DNA from: Perkinsus chesapeaki | Lineage: Eukaryota; Perkinsozoa; Perkinsida; Perkinsidae | Direction of reading: 5' to 3' | DNA: 64,000 nucleotides | Assembly (NCBI GenBank): GCA_013115145.1 | Contig: JAAPAO010000013.1 | Location: 62,001-126,000, forward strand | Shown here: piece by piece, positions 23,418-32,867 of the stretch | How the letters are laid out: each line of letters starts with the position of its first letter | Position numbering within the stretch: the stretch's first letter is position 1 | The notes under the pieces: model-generated | The model's input: the letters and a program-made list of their open reading frames with translations, nothing else | The model's database searches: none | What the model was told of the DNA's origin: nothing | Translations under genes and position numbers: made by a program

Positions 23418-25377
23418 ATGACAGAGCTAGTAGAGGATGTGGTGCTCGAGAAATCTGCTGGGGAATCAAGTGGTGCCGGCCAGCTAGATGAGGCACATGC
23501 TTGGGAAGCTGATTACACTAAAAGTTGGATTAATATAACCAAAGACCAGTATGCCGATCGCCAACATGAATGATATCTATTAATCCTTCAGACGTGGTAA
23601 ACTGGTGGTAAGGGACGAGGCAGCTACGGCTAGGAAGTAATATCAGGGGGCTTCATCAGTGCAAATATCGCCACGTACGCAGCTGAGCTATTAAAAAGTC
23701 GCTGCCGAAGACCCTCACTAAATTGCTGCTCCTGTCGTTCTATTAACCATCCACATCAATACACCATCTGGCTGTTCTTTGCTGTGATACAGAAACTGAA
23801 CAGGGGAACGTGATTGTTGCATCATGTCTGGCTCGTTATTAAGGACCATTCCAATCGATGCATAGACGTCACTTTGCGCCTAGGTTTGGTTGAATTTGAC
23901 CTTTTTTATAAACTTAGTGGTACAAAATCTCTTATCACACATGTGGCTACTAATGTCTCAATACGTCATCTATTTCATAGATACCCTCGGAACTACGATG
24001 GAGTTTTACCCACTACACTCGACGGTGACGGGGAGCTACACCACAAGGAGTCGATGGCACTAAAGAGGGGTCTACTGCGGTTCATGTACTTGGTAGTCGA
24101 TATGAGCTCGGCCATGCAGAATACGGACTATAAACAGAACAGGTTATAAAGGGAGGCCCGGCGTCTCGCACTATGAATAATTTCAGGCTGGACTTTGTCA
24201 TTACGCATCTTTGTCGCAACTTCATACCACAGTATTTCGACCTCAACCCGATAAGCAATCTCTCAGTGATCGCCATGCGTGACCAAAAGGCACACTTTGT
24301 CACACGTAACAGCTTTGTCAACCCCGAGGTGGCCACAGCACTGCTGTAGGTATGTCCGGCCAGCCTGCATCCCAAATTGAGCGGGTCCTCCAATTCTCAA
24401 CTGGCGGGGCTTCTGGCTCAGCCTCCCTAGTGAATGCATTGGAGGCAGTTGGGCAAGCAGCTAAGGGAAGCCTTCCTCGTTATGGTATGGACGGGAGATC
24501 ATAGCATAGCAGCCACTGCACGCAGGCACACGAGAAATCCTTATAGTGTGGGGATCGCTGCATTCTGTCGACCCTCCGACAAGCGGCAAACTAATACCAG
24601 ATTGTGTCGACAAACTGATAGAGGAAATCAAACCAAACTCGGTGCGGGTAATCAGCTCGTCCACGGCGCGCTGCTGGCTGCTCAACTGACCTCAGGTTTC
24701 CGTTATCTCACTTTCACCGGAACTCTACGCGCTGCGTAAAGTGGTAGAAATGACCGGAGGCACCTTCTCGGTCGCAACCAGCCCTATACACTTTAAACGG
24801 TTAATGCAGAGTAGTGTATTCTGTTGGCTGTGTAGCTTTGCCTTATTATCCTTTCAGAACATTTAACGCCTCCTAATTGGATCAGCCCACCGAGCTACAT
24901 TAAGATGGGTTTCCCGGTCCGTAGGGCATGTGATGGCAATCACACAGCAGATCCGCCAATAAAGTGTATGTGCCATAACCGCCTACAGAAGACCTTCGTG
25001 TAATGCTTCTTTGGATTGAATCAAGCAATTCTCTAATAGGTACATTTGCCCTCAATGCCACTGCCCGGTCTGTGAGATACCAGTCAACTGTCCAGTATGT
25101 AGACTCCCTCTAGTAGATGATGATGCACTTAAGAAACACCATCGGCACATCTACTCTATGCCCACGTAAAAGTGTTGGCTAACCCCTCATGAACGCCATC
25201 CTGTTTAGGTATACTTTACTGCCTACTGTCGATTACCCCAAAACCTACACGTGCCGGTTTTGCGGATCTGACTTCACTGAGGGTGGAGCAAGATGCGATC
25301 AATGCTTGAACGATGTCTGTTATCATTGTGATATGTTTGCCCATAATAAGTTACGCCATTGCCCTGGTTGCTTATAG
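23418..25377 (+). CDS. GTF2H2: TFIIH core subunit p44 / SSL1
   Basis: The ATG at 23418 starts MTELVEDVVLEKSAGESSG and HAWEADYTKSWINITKDQ, the usual acidic p44 front. A 432-bp intron (23549-23980) follows, joined in phase to YPRNYDGVLPTT and ALKRGLLRFMYLVVDMSSAM, the von Willebrand A-like domain with its DxSxA-type motif. Then DFVITHLCRNFIPQYFDLNP, LSVIAMRDQKAHFVTR, SASLVNALEAVGQAAKGSLP, REILIVWGSLHSVDPP, VRVSVISLSPELYALRKVVE and MTGGTFSVATSPIHFKR. The zinc part has ICPQCHCPVCEIPVNCPVCR and the C4/RING-like end TCRFCGSDF ... CDQC ... CYHCDMF ... RHCPGCL before TAG. p44 stimulates the XPD helicase in transcription initiation and nucleotide excision repair. Other introns are 44-54 bp; joins at about 24330 and 24490 needed phase matching. 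Confident assignment. Confidence 0.93.
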
Positions 25378-25721
25378 TTTCTCATTACTTTTTATTTAGT
25401 TATCTATTAACAACAAAACAATACTCTCAAACCTAAGAGGCGGTCCATCATAACCTCTTCCCACTCTCCCGAAAAGACAGCGATTTACAACCAAAGAACA
25501 ATTAACTGATAAGAGTGTGTTTGCTTTCAAGCATATCTACACATCATAGGGATTAACGTCACGTGATAACGTGAAGAAGTAGTAAGGCAATCCCTCCATG
25601 GCCTTGGAGAAGTACAGAAGAAACAGTTTGAGGTGCTATCCGAAGCACGACTATAAAAGTACACTTCACATACTGCTCATTGCGAGCGACTGCAAGATTT
25701 GTAAGGAAAATGGCAATGTCA
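25378..25721. other. convergent intergenic spacer
   Basis: 344 bp between the p44 stop and the stop of the first TIM-barrel gene. Only a short plus-strand frame without known motif; most likely the two 3' ends. Confidence 0.5.
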
Positions 25722-26912
25722 TTACTTTAAACGACAGTCGGAAGCAAGGGAGTGGTAATCTTGACAGTCGGAGAAACCCATATTCTGGGAATAACTATCA
25801 CCATAGAAACAACGTGACCATTCCCAGTTATGTACAGCAAACAAAGTGCCATTAACATCGAACAAATGGTTGAACTGATCCTGGGTAACAACGCCTTCAG
25901 AAACCATACGTTGGGTAAGCTTATTTAGAGTATCCCAAATGTACTCGATACCACCATTGGAGTCAGGATAGGAAGAGGTATCTTTAGCACACATAGACAG
26001 CTTAGCACATCCGTTACCCATTTCACAGGAACCTTCAACCATAATAGTAATCTTGGCCTTAAGATTCTCCCATCCAGGTTGAGTGCAGACCTTGCATTGC
26101 TCAGTCATCATCCATTTCATACGCTCTAGTAAATCGTCCTCATAGCTACCACCAAGCTCATTTCTATAAAGCATCATAAGAGCATGGTCAGCATAGCGCA
26201 TAACGTACTCCGTCTCTTGAGAGTTCTCCTCACCCTCAATTGTACTGTCAACGAAGATGGAATTAGGCAAATAACCCATTCCCTGAGTGACCTCAACAAT
26301 CATATCTTGAGACTTTTGGAGAGCTTCTTTATAGTAATTATCGGCGATATGCTCAACATCGAAACTGATACCAATAGGAGCGATCTCGGCCATGGTTTGG
26401 GCGTTAACAGAGCGCATGAGGAACTGCTCGAACGTGTTAACGAAGGCGACCATTTTCTCACCACTCTTGTCGACAACATCACCATAGGTAAGCCAAATGA
26501 TGCCGTTGTTACCGCTCTCCTGGCGCCATTTCTTCATCCAGCTTACAAGGTTAGTCTGATCCTTGATGAAGTTATAATTAGAGGCATCGGCAATATTAAT
26601 GTACAAATCACCACAGTTCCACTGACGACCCATATCGCTCTTGGCAAAGTTGACCAAGGATTCGTCTCCCTCCCTCCAGTAGGACTGGGACCACGTGTAG
26701 GTGGCAATCTTATTCCCGGTACAGGCGTCCGAGGGCGGGGGTCGCGAAGTCGGAGGAGTAGGGGGGCTCGGAGGGAAGGTTACGGGTTGACTGGGATCGT
26801 CGGGAAGCGCTGACGGCAAACTGCCGGAGCCACCGCTACCAGATGTGGTAGAGCATCCATTGAAAGCTAATGCAATGAAGGCACAGGCTACTGGGGCGAT
26901 GGACCAAAGCAT
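25722..26912 (-). CDS. secreted TIM-barrel-like protein, array copy A
   Basis: A single exon, 396 residues, ATG 26912. Residues 1-19 are hydrophobic and run into Gly-Cys20-Ser, then a Ser/Gly/Pro-rich linker to about 63. The rest shows regularly spaced strand-like motifs as in a (beta/alpha)8 barrel: KIATYTWSQSYW, DLYINIADAS, GIIWLTYGDV, GISFDVEHIA (acids at 185 and 187), SIFVDSTIEGEE (226-228), HALMMLYRNE, KITIMVEGSCEMGNGC, and FAVHNWEWSRCFYGD. The acidic ends of strands 4, 5 and 7 look like glycoside-hydrolase catalytic positions, but I recognise no named family. About a dozen cysteines, conserved in all copies (QC..C, SC....GC....MC, SRC, DC), suggest disulfides and secretion. Closest in the array to copy E (shared LFDVNGT and MGFS.CQ.Y). 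Function as a sugar-cleaving enzyme is inference. Confidence 0.8.
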   Translation of the reverse strand: MLWSIAPVACAFIALAFNGCSTTSGSGGSGSLPSALPDDPSQPVTFPPSPPTPPTSRPPPSDACTGNKIATYTWSQSYWREGDESLVNFAKSDMGRQWNCGDLYINIADASNYNFIKDQTNLVSWMKKWRQESGNNGIIWLTYGDVVDKSGEKMVAFVNTFEQFLMRSVNAQTMAEIAPIGISFDVEHIADNYYKEALQKSQDMIVEVTQGMGYLPNSIFVDSTIEGEENSQETEYVMRYADHALMMLYRNELGGSYEDDLLERMKWMMTEQCKVCTQPGWENLKAKITIMVEGSCEMGNGCAKLSMCAKDTSSYPDSNGGIEYIWDTLNKLTQRMVSEGVVTQDQFNHLFDVNGTLFAVHNWEWSRCFYGDSYSQNMGFSDCQDYHSLASDCRLK

Positions 26913-27765
26913 TAAATATGAGAAGAACGGTAAACCTACAATAGAGAATGGTTTATTGGACAGTACAGTTAAAGCGCTAGAGCCCTACCAAGAGAATAGA
27001 GTAATAGTAATACAGTATAATATCTACTAGCGACACCTCACTCCTACAGCTAGTACAATGCTTGAGACACTCAATAGATACGAGTAAAGCGTCCCATAAC
27101 ACAAAGTCGTATTACATTACCCTGAAGCCGCCTAGCGGCGGCCGCTATTCCGTATAACATTGATATAAGAGTGTCAGTATGCCCGAGGAGCACTACACAG
27201 CGTAACGCTGTCTAAAATAACGTCTATCATTCAAGAGATCCGAGTTCGATTCAACCATCACGCATTTCTCAAGATATTTTTTGAGCTTTTTTAAAATAGC
27301 CTATCTCAAGGTTGCCTTATGTTGTTGAAACCTCCTCCTAAACTTTCAAAGACACAAGAGAGCGTCCAATCAGTGTGTTTTCAGAATTTTCCTCGACTCC
27401 TCAGTTCACCTCTGATGATTCCTAGATGCGTTTTCCCGAACTAGATACTTGACCACCTCATACTTGCCAACTCTACCCTCTAAACACAACACACAAGGCT
27501 TGGAGAAATCTACTACCCTAGCCCGATTAAATACGTGAATGCATCCTGGGCATACTCCTAGGAACGAGGAACCTCTATTCACAATAATCAACTGATGCAC
27601 CATCGTACAATCGAGTAGCACTCGCAATGCACTTGTGGCACTCGGTTAAATCACTAAAATGTCGCGTCGATAACGCAGGAACTGTGATAGGGCAGTTTGT
27701 TTGAACATAAACAGAGCTCTAAATGTGACACGAAGGGATTAACCCAATAAGTACAAAGTCAGCAA
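26913..27765. other. spacer between array copies A and B
   Basis: 853 bp. It holds one candidate small zinc-binding frame (separate entry). The rest shows no gene; a short GC-rich hairpin (GCCGCCTAGCGGC) lies near 27128. Confidence 0.4.
27406..27603 (-). CDS. possible small zinc-ribbon protein or fragment
   Basis: A frame of about 65 residues from the ATG at 27603 carries two CxxC knuckles (GVCPGCIHVFNRARVV and KPCVLCLEGRVGKY) with a spacing suitable for one zinc ion. No homologue is recognised and it has no splice-linked partner; it could be a gene relic in the spacer. Confidence 0.3.
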   Translation of the reverse strand: MVHQLIIVNRGSSFLGVCPGCIHVFNRARVVDFSKPCVLCLEGRVGKYEVVKYLVRENASRNHQR

Positions 27766-28956
27766 CTACTCAGCTCTGCAACTCTGTGCATCGAGATGAT
27801 AGTTCTGAACGCAATCAGTGTAGTTATGTTGCTGCGAGAACGAATCTCCATAATAACATCTTGACCACTCCCAGTTGTGGATTGCATATAAAGTACCGTT
27901 AACATCGAATAACTTATTGTATTGGTCTTGTGTCACAATGCCAGCAGGAACCATCTGACTAGTAAGGTCTTGTAGTTGATCCCAGACATACTCTATACCA
28001 CCGTTGGGATCAGGGTAGGAGGTGGCATCATACGCACACATAGAAAGCTTGCCACAACCGTTACCCATTTCACAGGATCCCTCAACCATGATAGTAATCT
28101 TGGCCTTCAAGTCCTCCCAGCCAGGTTGGGTGCATACAACGCATTGGTCAGTCATCATCCACTGCATACGCTCCAATAGACCGTCGTTGTTTGTACCATT
28201 AACCGAGTTCCTGTAAAGCATCATCAGAGCTCTATCAGCATTCTGCATAACATAAGTAGTTTCTTGTTGGTTTGGTTCACCTTCGATGGTACTGCCGACG
28301 AAAATAGAATTGGGCAGATAACCCATACCTTCAGTGACATTGGCAATCATTTGTCTTGAACTAGTAAGTGCCTTCAGATAGTAATCATCGGGAACATGCT
28401 CAACATCAAAGCTGATACCGATGGGGGATATCTCGGCCATGTCCTGGGCAGAGACGGAACGTATAAGGAACTGCTCGTAAGTGTTTACAAAATCACACAT
28501 TTTTTGACCATCCCTCTCAGTAACATCACCATAAGTTAACCAAATAATTTCATTGTTACCGCTATCTTGACGCCACTTTTTCATCCAGGCAACCAGCTGT
28601 GGTTGGTATTTGATAACATTGTAGTTAGTAGGATCGGCCACGTTGATGTAGAGTTCACCACAGTTCCAAGTCCTGCCCATATCAGTCTGAATGAAGTCAG
28701 TGAGCGTCGGATCTCCATCAACCCAATAGTCCTGTGACCACGAATACATACCAATCTTGTGTCCAGTGCAAGCATTGGTTGGTGGTGGCCTTGTAGTTGG
28801 AGGTGGGCCAGTCGTCTTAGGGAAAGTAACCGGTTGATTAGGATCTGCTGGCATCTGAGGAGGTAGTGTCTCTGGAGTACTATCACCCGAGTCGGTGGAG
28901 CAACCAGTGAGCACAAATGCCAGAGCCACAGACGCTAATCCTCCGAAAAACTTCAT
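27766..28956 (-). CDS. secreted TIM-barrel-like protein, array copy B
   Basis: A single exon, 396 residues, ATG 28956. The N terminus ALAFVLTGCSTDSG fits a bacterial lipobox perfectly (Leu-Thr-Gly-Cys19). The linker is Pro/Thr rich (TTGPPPTTRPPPTNACTGH). Barrel motifs: KIGMYSWSQDYW, ELYINVADPTNYN, EIIWLTYGDV, GISFDVEHVPDDYY, SIFVGSTIEGEP, RALMMLYRNS, ITIMVEGSCEMGNGCGKLSM, YAIHNWEWSRCYYGD. It shares NTWxCGELYINV with copies C and D but keeps the LFDVNGTL end of A and E, so it is intermediate. The C terminus YTDCVQNYHLDAQSCRAE has an extra residue relative to the others. Confidence 0.8.
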   Translation of the reverse strand: MKFFGGLASVALAFVLTGCSTDSGDSTPETLPPQMPADPNQPVTFPKTTGPPPTTRPPPTNACTGHKIGMYSWSQDYWVDGDPTLTDFIQTDMGRTWNCGELYINVADPTNYNVIKYQPQLVAWMKKWRQDSGNNEIIWLTYGDVTERDGQKMCDFVNTYEQFLIRSVSAQDMAEISPIGISFDVEHVPDDYYLKALTSSRQMIANVTEGMGYLPNSIFVGSTIEGEPNQQETTYVMQNADRALMMLYRNSVNGTNNDGLLERMQWMMTDQCVVCTQPGWEDLKAKITIMVEGSCEMGNGCGKLSMCAYDATSYPDPNGGIEYVWDQLQDLTSQMVPAGIVTQDQYNKLFDVNGTLYAIHNWEWSRCYYGDSFSQQHNYTDCVQNYHLDAQSCRAE

Positions 28957-29521
28957 TGTTAAATATTGGTGTATTTATATTTTACGATAGCCAGCGGAAC
29001 GAATTGTGTTGTTAGTAGCCCGGACACAAGCTAGCTTTGCGGGACTGTCCCTCATTTCCAAGCTCCCGACTGGCTTTATTCTGTGAGGGTTTGTCACTGA
29101 TATATAGTGCCAAGCATGCATACTATGAAATGGCGCGAGAGTTCTATTGCAATTGTCATCACGATAGAATACATAGCATGCTTTTTTCAAGGAGATCCCC
29201 TTGAGCATCGGCCGACCCCTGTCTTCCTGTACACAATTGTCCCCCAGGAATTGCCTCGGCTAATAATATTTTTCTTCACCGCCACAACTGTCTCCTATAT
29301 ATATTTCGTGGAATTCAACAAGTTCGGCAGCCCACCAAAGACTAACGCAAGTGCCATATTAACTAATAATGATAATGGTCTTACAGCTACTGCTGATGTA
29401 CTGGAAAAGCAGCAAGGGCATAGTCGCCCAGAATGAGAATCATGAGCGATTGCTCAATAGCTTATGTAAAACACGAAATGCTGTATGATGAATAACAGAC
29501 TCTACTGTACGACATAGTAGA
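28957..29521. other. spacer between array copies B and C
   Basis: 565 bp; only short frames with no motif. It must hold the promoter of copy B and the 3' end of copy C. Confidence 0.45.
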
Positions 29522-30754
29522 TTACTTGCCCCTGCAAGTGTCAGCCATACTATGGTAATCCTGACAGTTGGTATAATTGTGCTCTGCAGAGAAATCATCG
29601 CCGAAATAACAGCGAGACCAATCCCAGTTGTGGATAGCAAAGAGAGTTCCATCAGTGAGGAAAAGCTTATTGTATTGATCCTGTGTTAAGATGCCGGCCG
29701 GAACAATATCCTTTGAGAGCTCTTCCAACGTATTCCAAACGTACTCGATACCACCATTGGGGTCGGGATACTGAGATGTATCCTTCACGCACATAGACAT
29801 TTTACCACAACCATTGCCCATCTTGCATGAACCCTCGACCATAATGGTGATCTTAGCACGAAGGTTTTCCCAACCAGGTTGGGTACAAATCACGCACTGA
29901 TCGGTCATCATCCATTGCATCTGCTCGACTAGGTCATCGGCGTGAGTATCGTCAACAGTATTCCTATAGAGCATCATGAGAGCTCTATCAGCATACTGCA
30001 TAACGTAAGAAGTTTCCAATTGGTTCTCTTCTCCTTCGATAGTGCTCCCCACAAGAATGGAGTGAGGTGGGTAACCCTGCGATTGCTCAACATCCTGGAC
30101 CATCTGCTGCGCGTTGACAAGAGCCTCTTTATAGAAGTCGTCCGGAACATCCTCGACATCGAAACTCACCCCTATGGGACCAATAACCGACATGTCCTGA
30201 GCCGACACTGATTGAATCAGGAAGTTCTTGAAGGTATCAACGAACCCAACCATCTTCGTGCCGTTCTTCTCTACCACGTCGCCGTAGGTCATCCAGATAA
30301 CCTCATCGTTACCACTGGCTTGTCTCCATTTTTTCATCCAGTTAACCAGCTTATCCGGGTCAGCAATAAAGTTATAGTTGGAGTAATCGGCGACATTGAT
30401 ATAGAGCTCACCGTAGTCCCAAGTGCGGCCTCTGTCACTCTGGATGAAGTCCGTCAGAGAAGGATCACCTTGGCGCCAGTAGTCTTGAGACCAAGAGTAG
30501 ATACCCATCTTGTGACCATTGGTAATATTGCTGACAGGGAACTGTGTCGGGCCGGAGGTTGAACTCATGGATGATGTAGTCGAGCCTGCCACGTCGCTGC
30601 CCGTCGTTGCCGAAGGACCTTGCTCTGAACTTGCGGTTGTCGTTACGACACTTGCGTCAGTGTCATTGTCTGGCCCGCTCTTCCCACTGCTCGAGGAGCA
30701 CCCAGATATGAACAACGGGATAGACAAGAGTAACCAGGCAAGAGAAGTTCGCAT
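29522..30754 (-). CDS. secreted TIM-barrel-like protein, array copy C
   Basis: A single exon of about 410 residues if started at the ATG at 30754 (MRTSLAWLLLSIPLFISGCS), which places a good signal at the N terminus with Ile-Ser-Gly-Cys19. An ATG at 30919 in the same frame would bury this signal and is less likely. The linker is the longest in the array and is Ser/Thr rich instead of Pro rich (TTSSMSSTSGPTQFPVS). It lacks the Cys of the CTGH start (here NGHKMGIYSWSQDYW). Other motifs: VIWMTYGDVV, GVSFDVEDVPDDFY (Asp replaces the His after DVE), SILVGSTIEGEENQ, HNWDWSRCYFGDDF. Pairs most closely with copy D (RGRTWDYG / RGRDWDCG, KLFLTDGTL / KLFLTNGTL); here the Cys of NCGELY is Tyr. Confidence 0.8.
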   Translation of the reverse strand: MRTSLAWLLLSIPLFISGCSSSSGKSGPDNDTDASVVTTTASSEQGPSATTGSDVAGSTTSSMSSTSGPTQFPVSNITNGHKMGIYSWSQDYWRQGDPSLTDFIQSDRGRTWDYGELYINVADYSNYNFIADPDKLVNWMKKWRQASGNDEVIWMTYGDVVEKNGTKMVGFVDTFKNFLIQSVSAQDMSVIGPIGVSFDVEDVPDDFYKEALVNAQQMVQDVEQSQGYPPHSILVGSTIEGEENQLETSYVMQYADRALMMLYRNTVDDTHADDLVEQMQWMMTDQCVICTQPGWENLRAKITIMVEGSCKMGNGCGKMSMCVKDTSQYPDPNGGIEYVWNTLEELSKDIVPAGILTQDQYNKLFLTDGTLFAIHNWDWSRCYFGDDFSAEHNYTNCQDYHSMADTCRGK

Positions 30755-31207
30755 AATAACTAGGAGTTGAGGAAAAGAATAAAGACCTGTTACAAGCTTA
30801 CCATCCGTGCTAGCGCGCCAACACAAAAACGTCACAAGGAAAGAATCTAATGAACTGAAAAGTATCACTGGCAGAGTATCGCTTGAAAAGTAGTAGTGAG
30901 ACTGGAATGTAGGAGCCATTTAATGAAAGGCACGGCTTCCTAGGAGCGTGTGAAGATTCCAGAGAGATCAACAGAATTCTGTAGTGTAAAAGTATCTGAT
31001 TCTCCGAGAAGTCTCGAAAACAATAGCGATATAGCTTGATCCTTGCACCAACAAAACACATTAGAGTAACGAATGAAATATGATAAGCATTCACTGATGT
31101 ATCCGAGAGGTATTGCCGAACAATGGCATAAAAAGGCGATGGATGAACAATTGTTCACCACGCAAAAACGATTACTATACGAACCAAGATATAGAGGGCC
31201 CCAGTAG
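30755..31207. other. spacer between array copies C and D
   Basis: 453 bp without a supportable gene. Confidence 0.45.
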
Positions 31208-32413
31208 TTACTTTGTTCTACAAGTAGCGGCCATCGAATGATAGTCCTGACAGTTGGTGTAGTTCTGTTGCCTCGAGAAATCGTCACCATAGTAGCAACG
31301 AGACCAGTCCCAATTGTGGATAGCATAAAGTGTACCGTTGGTGAGGAAGAGCTTGTCGTATTGCTCCTGTGTTAAGATTCCTTCTGGAACAATGGCATTG
31401 GTGAGCTCCTGGAGTGTGTTCCAAACATACTCAATACCACCAGTAGGATCGGGATACTGGGACGTATCCTTGACGCACATAGATAGCTTTCCGCAACCAT
31501 TTCCCATCTTGCAGGAGCCTTCGACCATAATGGTAATCTTAGCACGAAGATTCTCCCAACCGGGTTTAGTGCAAACCACGCATTGATCAGTCATCATCCA
31601 TCTCATGCGCTCAACGAGGTCATCTGAGTAGGTCCCGTTTACTTCATTACGATACAACATCATCAGGGCCCTATCTGCATACTGCATGACATATGTGGTT
31701 TCCTGTTGATTCTCTTCTCCCTCAATGGTGCTTCCAACTAGAATAGAGTGAGGCAGGTAGCCCATACTCTTCGTTACATTTTGCACCATGTCCTGGGCCG
31801 ACATAAGAGCCTCCTTGTAGTAAGTATCCGGGACATGCTCTACATCGAAGCTGAGGCCGATAGGAGCAATTTCGGCCATATCTTGAGCTGACACGGACTG
31901 TGTAAGAAAGTCCCCGAAAGTCTTAACAAATCCGACCATTTTGGTGCCGTTCTGCTCCACAACATCACCATAGGTCATCCAGATAACATTGTCGTTGCCA
32001 CTAACTTGTCTCCACTTCTTCATCCAATCGACAAGTTGAGGCTGATCAACAATAAAGTTGTAGTTGGTGTTATCGGCCACATTGATATATAACTCGCCGC
32101 AGTCCCAATCACGCCCTCTGTCTGTCTGGATAAAATCAGTCAGAGACGGATCGCCTTCTCTCCAGAAATCCTGAGACCACGCGTATATGCCAATAGGATG
32201 GCCTGTACACGGACTTGAGCTAGCGGGTCTAGGAGTCGGAGGAGCACCAGTGGTCTCCGAAGACGCTCCAGGACCGTTGGGATCACCTGGCTTATCCGAA
32301 GGTGGATTCTGGGTCACAGCGGAAGCGTCATTACCTTTTGAGTCGGACGAACAACCTCCGAAGAAGCAAGCAAGAGCGACCAGAACTGGTGATAGAAGGA
32401 GAATGGACTTCAT
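31208..32413 (-). CDS. secreted TIM-barrel-like protein, array copy D
   Basis: A single exon of about 401 residues from the ATG at 32413 (MKSILLLSPVLVALACFFGG, then Cys21-Ser-Ser). An in-frame upstream start at 32623 is possible but would hide the signal. The linker contains Asp/Pro and Thr/Pro ([19 protein letters not shown]). Barrel motifs: PIGIYAWSQDFW, ELYINVADNTNYNF, VIWMTYGDVVEQ, GLSFDVEHVPDTYY, ILVGSTIEGEENQQ, RALMMLYRNEVNGTYSDD, TIMVEGSCKMGNGCGKLS, HNWDWSRCYYGDDFS. Very close to copy C over the catalytic part, so C and D are probably the youngest pair. Confidence 0.8.
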   Translation of the reverse strand: MKSILLLSPVLVALACFFGGCSSDSKGNDASAVTQNPPSDKPGDPNGPGASSETTGAPPTPRPASSSPCTGHPIGIYAWSQDFWREGDPSLTDFIQTDRGRDWDCGELYINVADNTNYNFIVDQPQLVDWMKKWRQVSGNDNVIWMTYGDVVEQNGTKMVGFVKTFGDFLTQSVSAQDMAEIAPIGLSFDVEHVPDTYYKEALMSAQDMVQNVTKSMGYLPHSILVGSTIEGEENQQETTYVMQYADRALMMLYRNEVNGTYSDDLVERMRWMMTDQCVVCTKPGWENLRAKITIMVEGSCKMGNGCGKLSMCVKDTSQYPDPTGGIEYVWNTLQELTNAIVPEGILTQEQYDKLFLTNGTLYAIHNWDWSRCYYGDDFSRQQNYTNCQDYHSMAATCRTK

Positions 32414-32867
32414 GATAGTGTATTTGGTACCAACTGTGGTGTAGCGACGAACCGCCAAGATGGATTCCCAGGGGCTAGTATCTTTCCAAGCTAACGCACA
32501 ATGGCAACGAGAGACAAACATACACAAAGGAGACAACGACCAGCTCCACTGTGACACAGCAGCTTGAATTACACGTTGCCGCTCCACAATGTGTAGAGCA
32601 AACCAAATGAGACGACATGCCAAAAACTGAGCCTATTAGATGGGACGAAAAAACTCAAGACCCTGAACCAGGCATTCTTCCTCCACTTCAGATTTACAAC
32701 GCATTCCACCAGATTTCGGATCTGATACCAGTGTTAAAGCGATGGTCTGTTCATCTCACACGACGAAAGACAGAGAAACATAACAGTTTGAGAATTATAC
32801 TTTGCACAATATTGACGCCTTGGGGTTACTAGGCGTCACGAGATGTAGAAGAAGGAATGCACAGCAA
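32414..32867. other. spacer between array copies D and E
   Basis: 454 bp; a plus-strand frame at 32617-32832 shows no motif. No gene supported. Confidence 0.45.

Noticed and set aside
24280-24400. Frameshift in the TFIIH p44 gene
   Set aside because: A 54-bp phase-0 intron (GTGGCC ... TTGAG) restores the frame without any sequence error.
26184-26813. Long plus-strand frame of 209 codons in the TIM-barrel array
   Set aside because: Antisense shadow of copy A; similar shadows occur opposite copies C and E and reflect codon use in the real genes.
30755-30919. N-terminal extension of array copy C from the in-frame ATG at 30919
   Set aside because: It would bury the signal and Gly-Cys-Ser motif that all five copies share at the N terminus.
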